A DNA stretch of 64,000 nt from PALSA-505 sp963699015 (GCA_963699015.1 CAVOSX010000001.1:868001-932000); one strand, 5' to 3'; shown: positions 44,652 to 57,400, counted from the first letter of the stretch. The notes: generated by a model not told the origin, from the letters alone. A program made the numbers and translations.

Positions 44652-45886
44652 CGGTCCTCCCCGAGCGCGGCCAGGCCCGGCAGGGTGGCGCCCTCCAGGT
44701 ACTCCAGGCTCGCGCCGCCGCCGGTCGAGATATGCCCGAACGCATCCTCGCGGAGCCCGAGTTGCCTGACGGCGGCCGCCGAGTCTCCGCCGCCGACCAC
44801 GGTCAGCCCGGACACGCCGCTGATGGCCTTCGCGACGGCCAGGGTCCCGGCCGCGAAGGCGGGGAATTCGAACACGCCCATCGGCCCGTTCCAGAACACC
44901 GTCTTCGCGCCGGCCAGCTTGCCGGCAAACAGGGCGCGGGTAGCCGGGCCGATGTCCATCCCCTCGCGGTCGGCCGGGAACTCGGTGGCCGGTACCACGT
45001 CGTGGTCGGCGTCAGCAGCGAAGTGCGTGGCCGCGACGATGTCGGCGGGCAGCACGATCTCCACGCCCTGCCGGGCCGCCTCGTCCATCAGCCGCCGCAC
45101 GTGCGGGATCTGGGCGGCTTCGAGCAGTGACTTGCCGACCTCGTACCCTTGCGCGGCAAGGAACGTGTAGGACATGCCGCCGCCGATCAGCAGCCGGTCC
45201 GCCCGGTCGAGCAGGTTGCCGATCACGCCGAGCTTGTCCGACGGCTTGGCGCCGCCGAGCACCAGCACGTACGGTCGCTGCGGAGCGCGGGTCAGCCTGC
45301 GCAGCACCTCGACCTCGGACAGCACCAGGTCGCCGGCCACGTGCGGCAGCAGCCGGGGCAGGTCGTACACGCTGGCGTGCTTGCGGTGCACGGCGCCGAA
45401 TCCGTCGCCGACGTAGAGCGGTCCGGCCGCGGCCTGCCCCATCGCCCGGGTGCCCACCGCGACCAGCCTGCGGGCCAGCGCGGCCCGCTGATCATCGTCC
45501 TTGCTCGTCTCGGCCGGCTCGAAGCGCACGTTCTCCAGCAGCGCCACGTCGCCGTCGGCCAGCTCGGCTGCGACCGCGACCGCGGACGGGCCCGCGACGT
45601 CCGCGGCAAACGAGACCGGCCGGCCCAGCAGCCGGGCCAGGCGGACGGCGACCGGCTCGAGCGATGGTCCGCCCGCGGCCCGTTCGGCAAAATCCGCGCC
45701 TGAGGGCCTGCCCAGGTGGGCGAGCACGATCACCCGGGCGCCGCGCCCGGCCAGCTTGCTGATCGTGGGCAGGCTGGCCCTGATCCGCCCGTCGTCGGTG
45801 ATCCGGGTGCCGTCCAACGGCACGTTCAGGTCGGCACGCAGCAGGACCGCGCGCCCGCTGACCTGCTCGGCGTCGATGCCCCTCAT
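44648..45886 (-). CDS. pgk: Phosphoglycerate kinase
   Basis: 412 residues. RADLNVPLDG and LAHLGRPSG at the N-terminus, FGAVHRKHAS, LVLGGAKPSDKLGVI at the hinge, FWNGPMGVFEFPAF, and GGGDSAAAVRQLG for nucleotide. Makes ATP and 3-phosphoglycerate. It lies 29 bp after gap and overlaps tpiA by 4 bp. Confidence 0.96.
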   Translation of the reverse strand: MRGIDAEQVSGRAVLLRADLNVPLDGTRITDDGRIRASLPTISKLAGRGARVIVLAHLGRPSGADFAERAAGGPSLEPVAVRLARLLGRPVSFAADVAGPSAVAVAAELADGDVALLENVRFEPAETSKDDDQRAALARRLVAVGTRAMGQAAAGPLYVGDGFGAVHRKHASVYDLPRLLPHVAGDLVLSEVEVLRRLTRAPQRPYVLVLGGAKPSDKLGVIGNLLDRADRLLIGGGMSYTFLAAQGYEVGKSLLEAAQIPHVRRLMDEAARQGVEIVLPADIVAATHFAADADHDVVPATEFPADREGMDIGPATRALFAGKLAGAKTVFWNGPMGVFEFPAFAAGTLAVAKAISGVSGLTVVGGGDSAAAVRQLGLREDAFGHISTGGGASLEYLEGATLPGLAALGEDR

Positions 45887-45915
45887 CGGTTTCCCGTCAG
45901 CTCATCGCGGATGCG

Positions 45916-46944
45916 TCAGCCCAGCCGGGAACCGACCAGGCGGACCGCGTCGGCGAGCCGGCACGAGTAGCCCCACTCGTTGTCATACCAGCCGATCACC
46001 TTCACCTGGTCGCCCTCGGCCATGGTCAGCGCGGAGTCGAAGGTGCACGACGCCGGCGAGCCGACAATGTCGCAGGACACGATCGGGTCACTGGTGTAGG
46101 CCAGGTAGCCCTTCAGCTCGCCGTCGGCCGCGGCCCGGAACGCGGCGTTGACCTCGTCCTTGGTTACCTCGCGGCCGAGCTGGGCCACCAGGTCGGTGAC
46201 CGAGCCGTCAGCGACCGGCACCCGCAGCGACAGGCCGTCCATCTTGCCCTTGAGCTCGGGCAGCACCAGGGCCGTAGCCTTGGCCGCGCCGGTCGTGGTG
46301 GGAATGATGTTGATCGCCGCGGCGCGGGCCCGGCGCAGGTCCCGGTGCGGGAAATCCTGCAGCACCTGGTCGCTGGTGTACGCGTGCACCGTGGTCATCA
46401 TGCCGCGGACGATGCCGAAGTTGTCCAGCAGCACCTTGGCCATCGGCGCGACGCAGTTCGTGGTGCAGGAGGCGTTCGAGATGACGTCGTGGCGGGCCGG
46501 GTCGTAGGCACTGTCGTTGACCCCCATCACGATCGTGAGGTCCTCGCCCTTGGCCGGCGCGGAGATGATCACCTTCTTGGCACCGCTGGCGATGTGCTTG
46601 CGGGCGTCGTCGGCGTTGGTGAACCGGCCGGTCGATTCCACCACCACGTCGACGCCGAGCTCGCCCCAGGGCAGATCCGCAGGGTCCCGCTCGGCCAGGA
46701 TCCTGATCGACTGGCCGCCGACCCGGATCGCGTCGCCGTCGGCCGTGACGTCCTGCGGCAGGGTGCCGAGCACGCTGTCGTACTTGAGCAGGTGCGCCAT
46801 GGTCGCGACGTCGCCGAGATCGTTCGCCGCGACGATCTGTATCTCGCTGGCTGCCTGGTCACCGCCGCCCGGGGCGGCGTTGACGGCACGCCAGAAGTTG
46901 CGGCCGATCCGGCCGAATCCGTTGATGCCCACCCGAATGGTCAC
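45916..46944 (-). CDS. gap: Glyceraldehyde-3-phosphate dehydrogenase (type I)
   Basis: 342 residues. NAD-binding GINGFGRIGRNFWRA, catalytic Cys in SNASCTTNCVAPM, catalytic His in TTVHAYTSDQ, WYDNEWGYSCR at the C-terminus. Start GTG 46944. First of gap-pgk-tpiA-secG-rbpA; 86 bp separate it from whiA. Confidence 0.97.
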   Translation of the reverse strand: MTIRVGINGFGRIGRNFWRAVNAAPGGGDQAASEIQIVAANDLGDVATMAHLLKYDSVLGTLPQDVTADGDAIRVGGQSIRILAERDPADLPWGELGVDVVVESTGRFTNADDARKHIASGAKKVIISAPAKGEDLTIVMGVNDSAYDPARHDVISNASCTTNCVAPMAKVLLDNFGIVRGMMTTVHAYTSDQVLQDFPHRDLRRARAAAINIIPTTTGAAKATALVLPELKGKMDGLSLRVPVADGSVTDLVAQLGREVTKDEVNAAFRAAADGELKGYLAYTSDPIVSCDIVGSPASCTFDSALTMAEGDQVKVIGWYDNEWGYSCRLADAVRLVGSRLG

Positions 46945-47030
46945 AGCAGCGTTCTCCTCGCACGTCCTGACTTTTCCTGCCCGCCGCCCGGCCGCCGCGC
47001 AGCCCCGGGGCCGACCCTACCCGCAGCGGC

Positions 47031-48017
47031 CTACATAAGCATGTCGGGGGTGAGCCCGGCCTCGGTGCCGGGGACGCCGAGCTCCTCGGCCCTCCGGTCC
47101 GCCATGGCCAGCAGCCGCCGGATCCGCCCGGCGATCGCGTCCTTGGTCATCGGGGGGTCGGCGAGCTGGCCGAGTTCTTCCAGGCTGGCCTGCCGGTTCG
47201 CGATGCGGAGCCGGCCGGCGTCACACAGGTGCGCCGGCGCGTCGCCGCCGAGAATGTCCAGCGCGCGCTCGACCCGCGCGCCCGCGGCGACCGCCGCCCT
47301 GGCGCTGCGCCGCAGGTTGGCGTCGTCGAAGTTGGCCAGCCGGTTCGCGGTGGCCCGGACCTCCCGGCGCACCCGCCGTTCCTCCCAGGCCAGGACGCTG
47401 TCGTGCGCACCGAGCCGGGCCAGCAGCGCGCTGATCGCATCGCCGTCCTTCACCACGACCCGGTCCACGCCGCGGACGTCGCGGGCCTTGGCGTGAATCT
47501 TCAGCCGCCGGGCCGCGCCGACGAGGGCAAGCGCGGCCTCCGGGCCCGGGCACGTGATTTCCAGTGACATCGAGCGGCCCGGCTCGGTCAGCGAGCCGTG
47601 GGCCAGGAACGCGGCGCGCCAGGCCGCCTCGCAGTCGCAGCTGCCGCCGGACACCACCTGCCGGGGCAGGCCGCGCACCGGCCGCCGGTGCCCGTCCACC
47701 AGGCCGGTCTGGCGGGCCAGGCTGTCGCCGTCCCTGGACACCCGGACCAGGTACCTGTTCCCCTTCCGCAGTCCGCTCGGGGCGAGCACGAGCAGCTCGG
47801 AACTGTGCCCGAACACCTCGGCGACATCCTTGCGGAGCCTGCGGGCCGCGGCCCCGGTGTCCAGCTCGGCCTCGATCACGATGTGCCCGCTGTTCAGGTG
47901 CAGCCCTCCGGCGAACCTGAGCAGCGAGGACACCTCCGCCTTGCGGCAGCACGGCTTAACCACGGTGACTCGGCTCAGCTCGTCCTTCACGAGGCCGGTC
48001 ATCGCCATCTGCGTCAC
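47031..48017 (-). CDS. whiA: WhiA sporulation/cell-division regulator
   Basis: 328 residues. The N-terminal LAGLIDADG-like (homing endonuclease-type) domain includes ELSRVTVVKPCCRKAEVSSL and RFAGGLHL; the C-terminal HTH includes ASLEELGQLADPPMTKDAIAG and ends EAGLTPDMLM. It controls sporulation/division genes with WhiB in streptomycetes. GTG 48017 overlaps the yvcK stop; MAMTGLV at 48005 is an alternative start. Confidence 0.95.
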   Translation of the reverse strand: MTQMAMTGLVKDELSRVTVVKPCCRKAEVSSLLRFAGGLHLNSGHIVIEAELDTGAAARRLRKDVAEVFGHSSELLVLAPSGLRKGNRYLVRVSRDGDSLARQTGLVDGHRRPVRGLPRQVVSGGSCDCEAAWRAAFLAHGSLTEPGRSMSLEITCPGPEAALALVGAARRLKIHAKARDVRGVDRVVVKDGDAISALLARLGAHDSVLAWEERRVRREVRATANRLANFDDANLRRSARAAVAAGARVERALDILGGDAPAHLCDAGRLRIANRQASLEELGQLADPPMTKDAIAGRIRRLLAMADRRAEELGVPGTEAGLTPDMLM

Positions 48018-49018
48018 TCCCCCTCGAAGATCTCAGCGTATGCCCCGGCGAGGCGTGCCGGGTCGTGCCGTGCCGTGCCGTCCCGCATCGCCACGTCCGC
48101 GAACAGCAGCCTGGCGCCCAGCAGGGCCGCCGCCTTCTCCAGGTCAGCCGTCCCGGCGCCTGCCGTGCTCTGACGGTCGGCCAGCACCACGTCCACGGTG
48201 AGGCCGGGGGCATGGTCGGCCAGCACCTCAAGGTGGGCGCTCGGCGAAAAGCCCTCGGTCTCCCGGTCCTGGGGGGCGAGGTTCAGGACCACGACCCGTC
48301 GGGCACGGGTGGTGAGCATCGCGTGGGCGAGCCCGGGCACCAGCAGGTGCGGCAGCACGCTGGTGAACCACGAGCCAGGCCCGAGTACCGTCCAGTCTGC
48401 CTCGCGCACCGCGGCGACGGCCTCCGGGCAGGCCGGCGGCGCGGGCGGCTCCAGCGCTATCGACCGGATCTGGCCGCCGGTCGTGGCGCAGGCGACCTGG
48501 CCCCTGACCGTGCTCAGCTCGTAGGGCCGGGCCGGGTCCGCCCCTTCCACCTGCGCGGTGATGTCCAGCGGCACGGCGGCCATGGGCAGCACCCGGCCGT
48601 GCGCGCCGAGCAGTCGTCCGACCCAGTCCAGTCCCTCGACCGTATCCCCCAGCAGCTCCCACAAGGCCACGATGAGCAGGTTGCCCACGGCGTGCCCGGA
48701 TAGCTCGCTGCGGCCGCCGAACCGGTGCTGGACGACCCGGCTCCAGGTGGTTCCCCACTCGTCGTCTCCGCACAGGGCGGCCAGCGCCATCCGCAGGTCA
48801 CCGGGCGGCAGCACGCCGAGGTCGTGGCGGAGCCTGCCGCTGGATCCGCCGTCGTCGGCGACCGTCACCACCGCGGTGAGCCGGTCGCTGACCCGGCGCA
48901 GCGCCGACAGCGAGGCGAACAGCCCGTGGCCGCCGCCCAGCGCCACCACCCGGAGCCCGGCTCCCGGGCCGGCGCCAGGCCCGGGACCAGGCCCGCCGCC
49001 CGCGGGCAGTGACCTCAC
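48014..49018 (-). CDS. YvcK/CuvA-family gluconeogenesis factor
   Basis: 334 residues. LRVVALGGGHGLFASLSALR, VTVADDGGSSGRLR and PPGDLRMALAAL are characteristic; GHAVGNLLIVALWE and LGPGSWFTSVLPHLLV follow. Members bind UDP-GlcNAc and affect cell-wall growth and carbon use. The first ~20 residues are a Gly/Pro repeat. Overlaps rapZ and whiA by GTGA on both sides. Confidence 0.94.
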   Translation of the reverse strand: MRSLPAGGGPGPGPGAGPGAGLRVVALGGGHGLFASLSALRRVSDRLTAVVTVADDGGSSGRLRHDLGVLPPGDLRMALAALCGDDEWGTTWSRVVQHRFGGRSELSGHAVGNLLIVALWELLGDTVEGLDWVGRLLGAHGRVLPMAAVPLDITAQVEGADPARPYELSTVRGQVACATTGGQIRSIALEPPAPPACPEAVAAVREADWTVLGPGSWFTSVLPHLLVPGLAHAMLTTRARRVVVLNLAPQDRETEGFSPSAHLEVLADHAPGLTVDVVLADRQSTAGAGTADLEKAAALLGARLLFADVAMRDGTARHDPARLAGAYAEIFEGE

Positions 49019-49920
49019 TCGCGCCCCAGGTCCCGGTGCGCGACCTGGACGCCTGCCCCGGCCTCGGTGAGCCTGGCCGCCAGCTGGTCGGCCACCGCGA
49101 CGCTGCGGTGCTTGCCCCCGGTGCAGCCCACGGCGAGCGTCAGGAAGCGCTTGCCCTCGCGCTCGAAGCCGCCCAGCGCCGCCCGCATCGCCTCGACGAA
49201 GGCATCGATGAACTCCTTGGCGCCGGGCTGGCCCAGCACGAAGTCCCGCACCGGCGCGTCCTGGCCGGTGAGCGGGGCCAGCTCCTCGATCCAGTGCGGA
49301 TTGGGCAGGAACCGGCAGTCGGCCACGATGTCCGCGTCCGCCGGCAGGCCGTACTTGTAGCCGAAGGACACCACGTTGACCCGGACCCCGGACGCGCTGT
49401 CCGCACTGTCCGCGCCGAAGAAGCCCTGCATCCTGGCGCGCAGTTCGTGCACGTTGAGAGCGGAGGTGTCCAGGACCAGGTCGGCTTCGCCGCGCACGCC
49501 GCGCAGCAGCTCACGCTCGGCGGCGATGCCCTCGCTGACCCCGCCCTCGCCCTGCAGCGGATGCGGCCGCCGGACGCTGTCGAACCGGCGGATCAGGATG
49601 TCGTCGCCCGCCTCGAGAAACACCACCCGGGGCGGGGTCCCGCGCCGCGCCAGCTCGCCGAGCGCGGCGTTCAGGTCGGTGGTGAAGGCGCGGGCGCGAA
49701 CGTCAACGATCGCGGCGACCCGCGATACCGCGCCGCCTGACCGGGCGGCCAGGTCCACCATGGTGGGCAGCAGCGCCGGCGGCAGGTTGTCCACCACGAA
49801 CCAGCCCATGTCCTCGAGCGCCTTCGCCGCGGTGCTCCGCCCGGCGCCCGACATCCCCGTGACGATAACGATGTGGGGGGCGTCCGCCTCCCGGTAGGCG
49901 TCGCCCTGATCGTTCCTCAC
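49015..49920 (-). CDS. rapZ: RapZ-family nucleotide-binding protein
   Basis: 301 residues from GTG 49920, which overlaps the uvrC stop. P-loop VTGMSGAGRSTAAKALED has Arg where Lys is usual in other P-loops, as is typical of actinobacterial RapZ. VVDNLPPALLP, SFGYKYGLPADADIV and AVGCTGGKHRSVAVADQL are present. In enterobacteria RapZ controls GlmS levels through sRNAs; in actinobacteria the role is not settled. Confidence 0.94.
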   Translation of the reverse strand: MRNDQGDAYREADAPHIVIVTGMSGAGRSTAAKALEDMGWFVVDNLPPALLPTMVDLAARSGGAVSRVAAIVDVRARAFTTDLNAALGELARRGTPPRVVFLEAGDDILIRRFDSVRRPHPLQGEGGVSEGIAAERELLRGVRGEADLVLDTSALNVHELRARMQGFFGADSADSASGVRVNVVSFGYKYGLPADADIVADCRFLPNPHWIEELAPLTGQDAPVRDFVLGQPGAKEFIDAFVEAMRAALGGFEREGKRFLTLAVGCTGGKHRSVAVADQLAARLTEAGAGVQVAHRDLGRE

Positions 49921-51921
49921 CGTTCTCCCCCGTCCGCCGCGACCCGCTCGCCGTCCGCCGCAGGCCGCGGATGCAGGGCGGTAACGACCGCCTCGGCCAC
50001 GCCGGGCCCGATTCCCGGCAGCCCGGCAATCTCTTCGGCGCTGGCCGCCGCGAGCTTGCGCACGGAGCCGAAGTGGCGCAGCAGCGTGGACCGCCGGGCC
50101 GGGCCAAGGCCGGGCACGCCGTCCAGTTCGCTGGTCGTCAGCGCCTTTGACCTCTTCGCCCGATGGTAGGTGATCGCGAACCTGTGCGCCTCGTCCCGCA
50201 CCCGTTGCAGCAGATACAGGCCCTCGCTTGTGCGGGACAGGATAACCGGTGCGTCCTCGCCGGGCAGCCACACCTCCTCAAGCCGCTTGGCCAGCCCGCA
50301 CACGGCCACGTCGTCGATGCCGAGCTCGGTCAGGGCCCGTTGCGCGGCAGCGGCCTGCAGGCCCGCCGTCCACCACGACGAGGTTGGGCGGGTAGGCGAA
50401 CTTGCGCTTGGGATCGGCGATGAGCCCGGCGGCCAGGCCGTCCTCCTCCCGGTCGCCGAGCGTGTCGAGCTCGCCGGTCTCCTCACGCTCCTCCAGGTAC
50501 CTGCGGAACCTGCGGGTGATCACCTCGTGTATCGCCGAGATGTCATCGGTGCCGTCGGCGCCCTTGATGCTGAAACGCCGGTATTCGCTCTTGCGCGCCA
50601 GCCCGTCCTCGAACACCACCATCGACGCCACCACGTGCGTTCCCTGCAGGTTCGACACGTCATAGCACTCGATCCGCAACGGCGCCTCGTCCAGGGCGAG
50701 CGCGTCCTGGATCTCCTGCAGCGCGCGGCTGCGGGTGGTCAGGTCGCTGGCCCGCCTCGTCTTGTGCAGGGCCAGCGCTTCGGCGGCGTTGCGGGCCACG
50801 GTCTCAAGGAGAGCCTTCTTGTCACCGCGCTGCGGCACCCGCAGGTCGACCCGGCCGCCGGGGCGGGCCGCCCGCAGCGCCAGCCAGTCCCGCATCGTGT
50901 CCGCGCCGGGCGGCAGCACCGGAACGAGCACCTCGCGCGGCACGCCGCCGCGACCGCTCGCTTCGGCGGAGCTGCCGCCGGCCCGGGCATCCTCGTAGAC
51001 CTGGCCGAGGAAGTCCTCCACCAGCTCGGCGGGGGTGCTGTCCTCGACCTTGTCCACCACCCAGCCGCGCTGGCCGCGCACCCGGCCGCCGCGCACGTAG
51101 AACACCTGCACGGCGGCCTCGAGCTGGTCCTCGGCCAGGGCGATCACGTCGCAGTCGGTGCTGTCACCGAGCACGACCGCCTGCTTCTCCAGCGCCCGCT
51201 GCAGCGCCTTGATGTCGTCGCGCAGCCGGGCCGCGCGCTCGAATTCCTCGGCCGCCGCGGCCTCGCGCATCTCGGCCTCGAGCGCGCGGATGAACCGGGC
51301 GGTCTGGCCGGCCATGAAGTCGCAGAAGTCCTCGGCCAGCATCCTGTGCTCGGCCTCGCTGACCCGCCCGACGCACGGCGCGGAGCACTTGCCGATATAA
51401 CCGAGCAGGCAGGGGCGGCCGATCTGGCCCGCACGCTTGAACACCCCGGCCGAGCAGGTCCGCACCGGGAACACCCGCAGCAGCGTGTCCACCGTCTCCC
51501 TGATCGCCCAGGCGTGCGAGTACGGCCCGAAGTACCTGACCCCGCGCCGCTTGGCGCCGCGCATCACCATCACCCGCGGATAGTCCTCGCCCATGGTGAC
51601 GGCGAGGTACGGGTAACTCTTGTCGTCCCGGTACCTGATGTTGAACCGGGGGTCGAACTCCTTGATCCAGGAGTACTCGAGCTGGAGCGCCTCCACCTCG
51701 GTGCCGACCACGGTCCAGTCCACCTTGGCGGCCGCCCGCAGCATGCCCTGGGTGCGCGGGTGCAGGCTGGCGAAGTCGGCGAAGTAGGAGTTCAGCCTGG
51801 CCCGCAGCGACTTGGCCTTGCCAACGTAGATCACCCGGCCCCGCTCGTCGCGGAACCGGTAGACGCCGGGGGATTCGGGGACCGAACCGGGGGCCGGCCG
51901 GTAGGCGTGCGGATCTGCCAC
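49917..51921 (-). CDS. uvrC: Excinuclease ABC subunit UvrC (frame broken at ~50362)
   Basis: Nucleotide-excision repair incision subunit. GIY-YIG domain at the N-terminus (PGVYRFRDERGRVIYVGKAK), UVR motif (EFERAARLRDDIKALQ), RNase H-like domain with ECYDVSNLQGT and VVVDGG. At ~50361-50366 (CCCGCC) the frame shifts; the continuation LQAAAAQRALTELGIDDVAV through the HhH domain (LPGIGPGVAEAV) is in another frame and ends at 49917. A two-base loss fits the DGG-x-x-Q spacing best. Joined length is ~668 residues. GTG 51921 is 6 bp after TAGAGT, suggesting a leaderless transcript. Confidence 0.92.
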
Positions 51922-51930
51922 GTAGCAACT

Positions 51931-52329
51931 CTATGCAGTGATGGCGCCCCCGCCGCGCGGCTCGCGGGCGTCATATTCGGCGCGTGCGGTGTCGATCTCC
52001 TCCAGGTGCGCGTGCGCCCAGCGGACCAGGATGCCTGCCGCGTCCAGCAGCGTGTCGCCCATCGGGGTCAGCGCATAGTCCACCCGGGGCGGCATGACCG
52101 CGTACATGGTGCGGGTCACGATGCCGTCTCGCTCCAGCCCGCGCAGCGTGACGGTCAGCATCCGCTGGCTGATGCCGTCGATGGCCCGCTTGAGGTCGGT
52201 GAACCGCCGGGGACCGCCGCCGAGGCAGAAGATCACCTGGAGCGACCACTTGTCCCCCACCCGGCCCAGCACCTCGCTGGCTCGGCACGGGCCGGCCTGA
52301 AGGCAGGGGCCCGTTTCGCCAGCGTTCAT
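51931..52329 (-). CDS. HxlR-family transcriptional regulator
   Basis: 132 residues from ATG 52329 with AGGAGGT upstream. Winged HTH: VGDKWSLQVIFCLGGGPRRF, LKRAIDGISQRMLTVTLRGL, ERDGIVTRT and YALTPMGDTLL. Two Cys in the N-terminal QAGPC region could sense thiol or electrophile stress, as in other HxlR proteins. It is divergent from a YceI gene, its likely target. Confidence 0.88.
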   Translation of the reverse strand: MNAGETGPCLQAGPCRASEVLGRVGDKWSLQVIFCLGGGPRRFTDLKRAIDGISQRMLTVTLRGLERDGIVTRTMYAVMPPRVDYALTPMGDTLLDAAGILVRWAHAHLEEIDTARAEYDAREPRGGGAITA

Positions 52330-52483
52330 GGTTACCTCCTGGTGACCGGGGCACCTGTCGTGTGCCGGTCTTGCGTCGCGGGTGCGCATCCACCAGGATA
52401 ACGGTATAGTTCCCTTTCAGAACCAGGACACCTTCCAATACCGACATACTTCTCAGAACCGGCGACTGTAACGAGGAGAGACA
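52330..52483. promoter_or_regulatory. Shared hxlR/yceI promoter region
   Basis: 154 bp between divergent genes. TCAGAACC occurs at 52417-52424 and 52453-52460 (36 bp apart), a candidate operator pair. TATAGT at 52405-52410 is a possible -10. AACGAGGAGAG precedes the yceI ATG. Confidence 0.45.
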
Positions 52484-53065
52484 ATGAGCGTCCAGGCGAC
52501 CGAGATCCCGGGCTACGTGACCGGCAAGTGGACCATCGACACCGTGCACTCGCACGTCGGGTTCACCGTCAAGCACATGATGGTGAGCAAGGTACGCGGG
52601 CAGTTCAACATCTTCGACGGCGAGTTCGTCACCGCCGACGACCCGCTCAAGTCCAGCGTCACCGCGAGGATCGACCTGCGGTCGATCGACACGAACAACG
52701 AGCAGCGCGACAACCACATCCGCTCGGCCGACTTTTTCGAAGTCGAGACCCACCCGGAGATGACCTACCGGTCCACTGGCATCCGGCAGGATCCGGACGG
52801 CGCCGGCTTCATCATCGACGGCGACCTCACCCTCCGGGGCGTGACCCGGAAGGTCCCGCTGCAGCTCGAGGTCGAAGGCTTCGGCCCCGACCCGTTCGGC
52901 GGTACCAGGGCAGGCTTCTCCGCCACCGGGGAGATCAACCGGACGGACTTCGGCGTCAGCTACAACGGCCCGATTCCCGGCGGCGGCACCGTGGTCAGCG
53001 AGAAGGTGCAGATCAGCCTGGACGTCGAGGCAGTGCTGCAGGCCGAAGGCCAGGCCGAGGGCTAG
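52484..53065 (+). CDS. YceI-family protein
   Basis: 193 residues of the YceI lipocalin-like fold that binds polyisoprenoid-type lipids. GKWTIDTVHSHVGFTVKHM at the N-terminus, DNHIRSADFFEVETHPEM, LTLRGVTRKVPL and INRTDFGVSYNG. There is no signal peptide, so it is cytosolic like many actinobacterial members. Pairing with a divergent HxlR regulator is common. Confidence 0.93.
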   Translation: MSVQATEIPGYVTGKWTIDTVHSHVGFTVKHMMVSKVRGQFNIFDGEFVTADDPLKSSVTARIDLRSIDTNNEQRDNHIRSADFFEVETHPEMTYRSTGIRQDPDGAGFIIDGDLTLRGVTRKVPLQLEVEGFGPDPFGGTRAGFSATGEINRTDFGVSYNGPIPGGGTVVSEKVQISLDVEAVLQAEGQAEG

Positions 53066-53074
53066 GCCGTCCCT

Positions 53075-53103
53075 GGCCGGAGGGCGTCATCAGCCCTCCG
53101 GCC
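53075..53103. terminator. Hairpin between convergent yceI and hypothetical gene
   Basis: GGCCGGAGGGC-N7-GCCCTCCGGCC, 11-bp perfect stem, 10 bp after the yceI stop. Probable bidirectional terminator without T-run. Confidence 0.7.
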
Positions 53104-53121
53104 GGTCAGCCCTCCGGCCGG
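53090..53121. repeat. 16-bp tandem duplication next to a stop codon
   Basis: TCAGCCCTCCGGCCGG at 53090-53105 and 53106-53121, followed by TCAGCC, which holds the stop of the minus-strand gene at 53122. It overlaps the right arm of the terminator. Confidence 0.75.
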
Positions 53122-53805
53122 TCAGCCGGGGAACGCCTCGGTGTCGCTCCCGGTGACGTCGCGGAACCTCTCCCGGAAGCTGGCCAGCAGCTCATCGCCC
53201 CACGCGTACCCTGCCGGCACCCGCACCGCCTGGGCCAGCACGTCCCGCAGCTCCCTCGTCCTGGCGCCGCCCCTGGCCAGCGGGACCGCGGCCAGCGCAT
53301 ACATGTGGTCCAGCGCGCCGAACACCTCGTTGGTAAGCAGCGGCAGCGTGCTGTGGCAGACGGCGGACTCGACGAACCCTTCCCACCAGGACGCCTCGTC
53401 GCTGCCGAACGCGCGGCGCAGCCGGCGGCGCACCGCCGCGGCCACCGCCGGGTCCGGGTGCTCGAGCCCGTGCTGCCACGCCCAGGCCGACTCCTCGTCA
53501 CGCTCGCACAGCGGCAGTGTCCTGGCGAGCAGCTCGATTGCAAGCGGCACGATATCGGCCTCGGCCGACATCGCGGCCTCGCTGAACGCGGCCACCGCCT
53601 GCTCCAGGTGCGCGATGCCCTCCGCGACGCGCGCGGCCGCGCCGGCCGCGGGCGCGCCAGCGTCAGCCGGATACCCCTCGGCCGGATCCGCACCAACCGG
53701 ATCGCCTTCGACCAGATCGCCAGACGGATCCTCGCCGGCAAGATCGGCGGCAGCCGGGCCCGCCTCCGGCGCCGCGCCCGCTCCTGCTTCACCCTCAGCG
53801 GTCAT
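53122..53805 (-). CDS. Hypothetical helical protein
   Basis: 227 residues from ATG 53805. The first ~60 residues are Ala/Gly/Asp/Glu-rich with GDPVGADPAEGYPAD-like repeats. The rest is predicted alpha-helical (AEGIAHLEQAVAAFSEAAMS, SWWEGFVESAVCHS) with no domain I recognise. TACGCT lies 6 bp before the ATG, so a leaderless transcript is likely. Downstream of the lipoprotein and gcvP genes on the same strand. Confidence 0.7.
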   Translation of the reverse strand: MTAEGEAGAGAAPEAGPAAADLAGEDPSGDLVEGDPVGADPAEGYPADAGAPAAGAAARVAEGIAHLEQAVAAFSEAAMSAEADIVPLAIELLARTLPLCERDEESAWAWQHGLEHPDPAVAAAVRRRLRRAFGSDEASWWEGFVESAVCHSTLPLLTNEVFGALDHMYALAAVPLARGGARTRELRDVLAQAVRVPAGYAWGDELLASFRERFRDVTGSDTEAFPG

Positions 53806-53889
53806 GCCGGAAGCGTAGAGCCAATCGGGCGCCCCGGCCAGGAGGCCAGGCGCCCGGCTCACCGGCCCGGAGCCGGCCGCCTCGGGCGG

Positions 53890-54456
53890 CTAGCCGCCCG
53901 AGGCCGTGCCGCCCGCGCACATCATGCTGCTCATCCCGCCGCAGCCATTCAGCCCGGTCCCGGGCCACGGCACGGCGGTGGCCCGGTCCAGCGCCGACCA
54001 GAATCCGGGCGACTGCACCGCCCACCGCGGCGGGCCGGCCCCGGAGACCCGCCGGCACCCGCCCGCCTGCACGGTGACCACCCCGAAGCGCCGCCCGGAC
54101 GCGGCGAACTCCAGCCGGTAGCTGACACCCCAGTCGGCGGGGCAGGCAACGATCCCGCGCGGCATCCGCGGCAGCGCGCACACCGCCCGCGCGACGGCCC
54201 GCGCCTGCTGCGCAGGGCTGACCCCGACCCGCCGCGAGGAGCGGAAATGATGGACCGGCCACGGGTCGTCCCGGCGGACGGTGAGCGTGTCCATCTGGGG
54301 CACCGCCGCGCACAGCCCGGCCGCGGAGCCAGCCGCGGAGCCGGGCGGGCGGCTGCTGCGGGCCGCGACGGTCGTGCCGCTGACGCTTCCGCAGCCGGCC
54401 ACGGCCAGCGCGGCGGCGGCCGACGCCAGCAGGCACACCCTGCCGAACCTGTTCAT
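53890..54456 (-). CDS. Putative lipoprotein
   Basis: 188 residues. Signal peptide MNRFGRVCLLASAAAALA followed by lipobox VAGC, so it is probably lipid-anchored outside the membrane. The mature part has four or more further Cys (AAVPQ region, CALPRM, VACPADWG, AGGCRRV, LNGCGG) that may form disulfides. No known domain. It lies 54 bp after gcvP. Confidence 0.75.
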   Translation of the reverse strand: MNRFGRVCLLASAAAALAVAGCGSVSGTTVAARSSRPPGSAAGSAAGLCAAVPQMDTLTVRRDDPWPVHHFRSSRRVGVSPAQQARAVARAVCALPRMPRGIVACPADWGVSYRLEFAASGRRFGVVTVQAGGCRRVSGAGPPRWAVQSPGFWSALDRATAVPWPGTGLNGCGGMSSMMCAGGTASGG

Positions 54457-54510
54457 GTACCTCAGACGCGGCCCGCGGCCCGGCGGTTCCGGATTTCGCC
54501 GCGGCAGGCG

Positions 54511-57324
<2,814 letters not shown>

Positions 57325-57400
57325 GATGGGGACCTCCGGACTGTTATCAGCCTTGGCCGTGCCCGGCCGCCGGACTCCCCCTCTGTCACCGCGGATCAGC

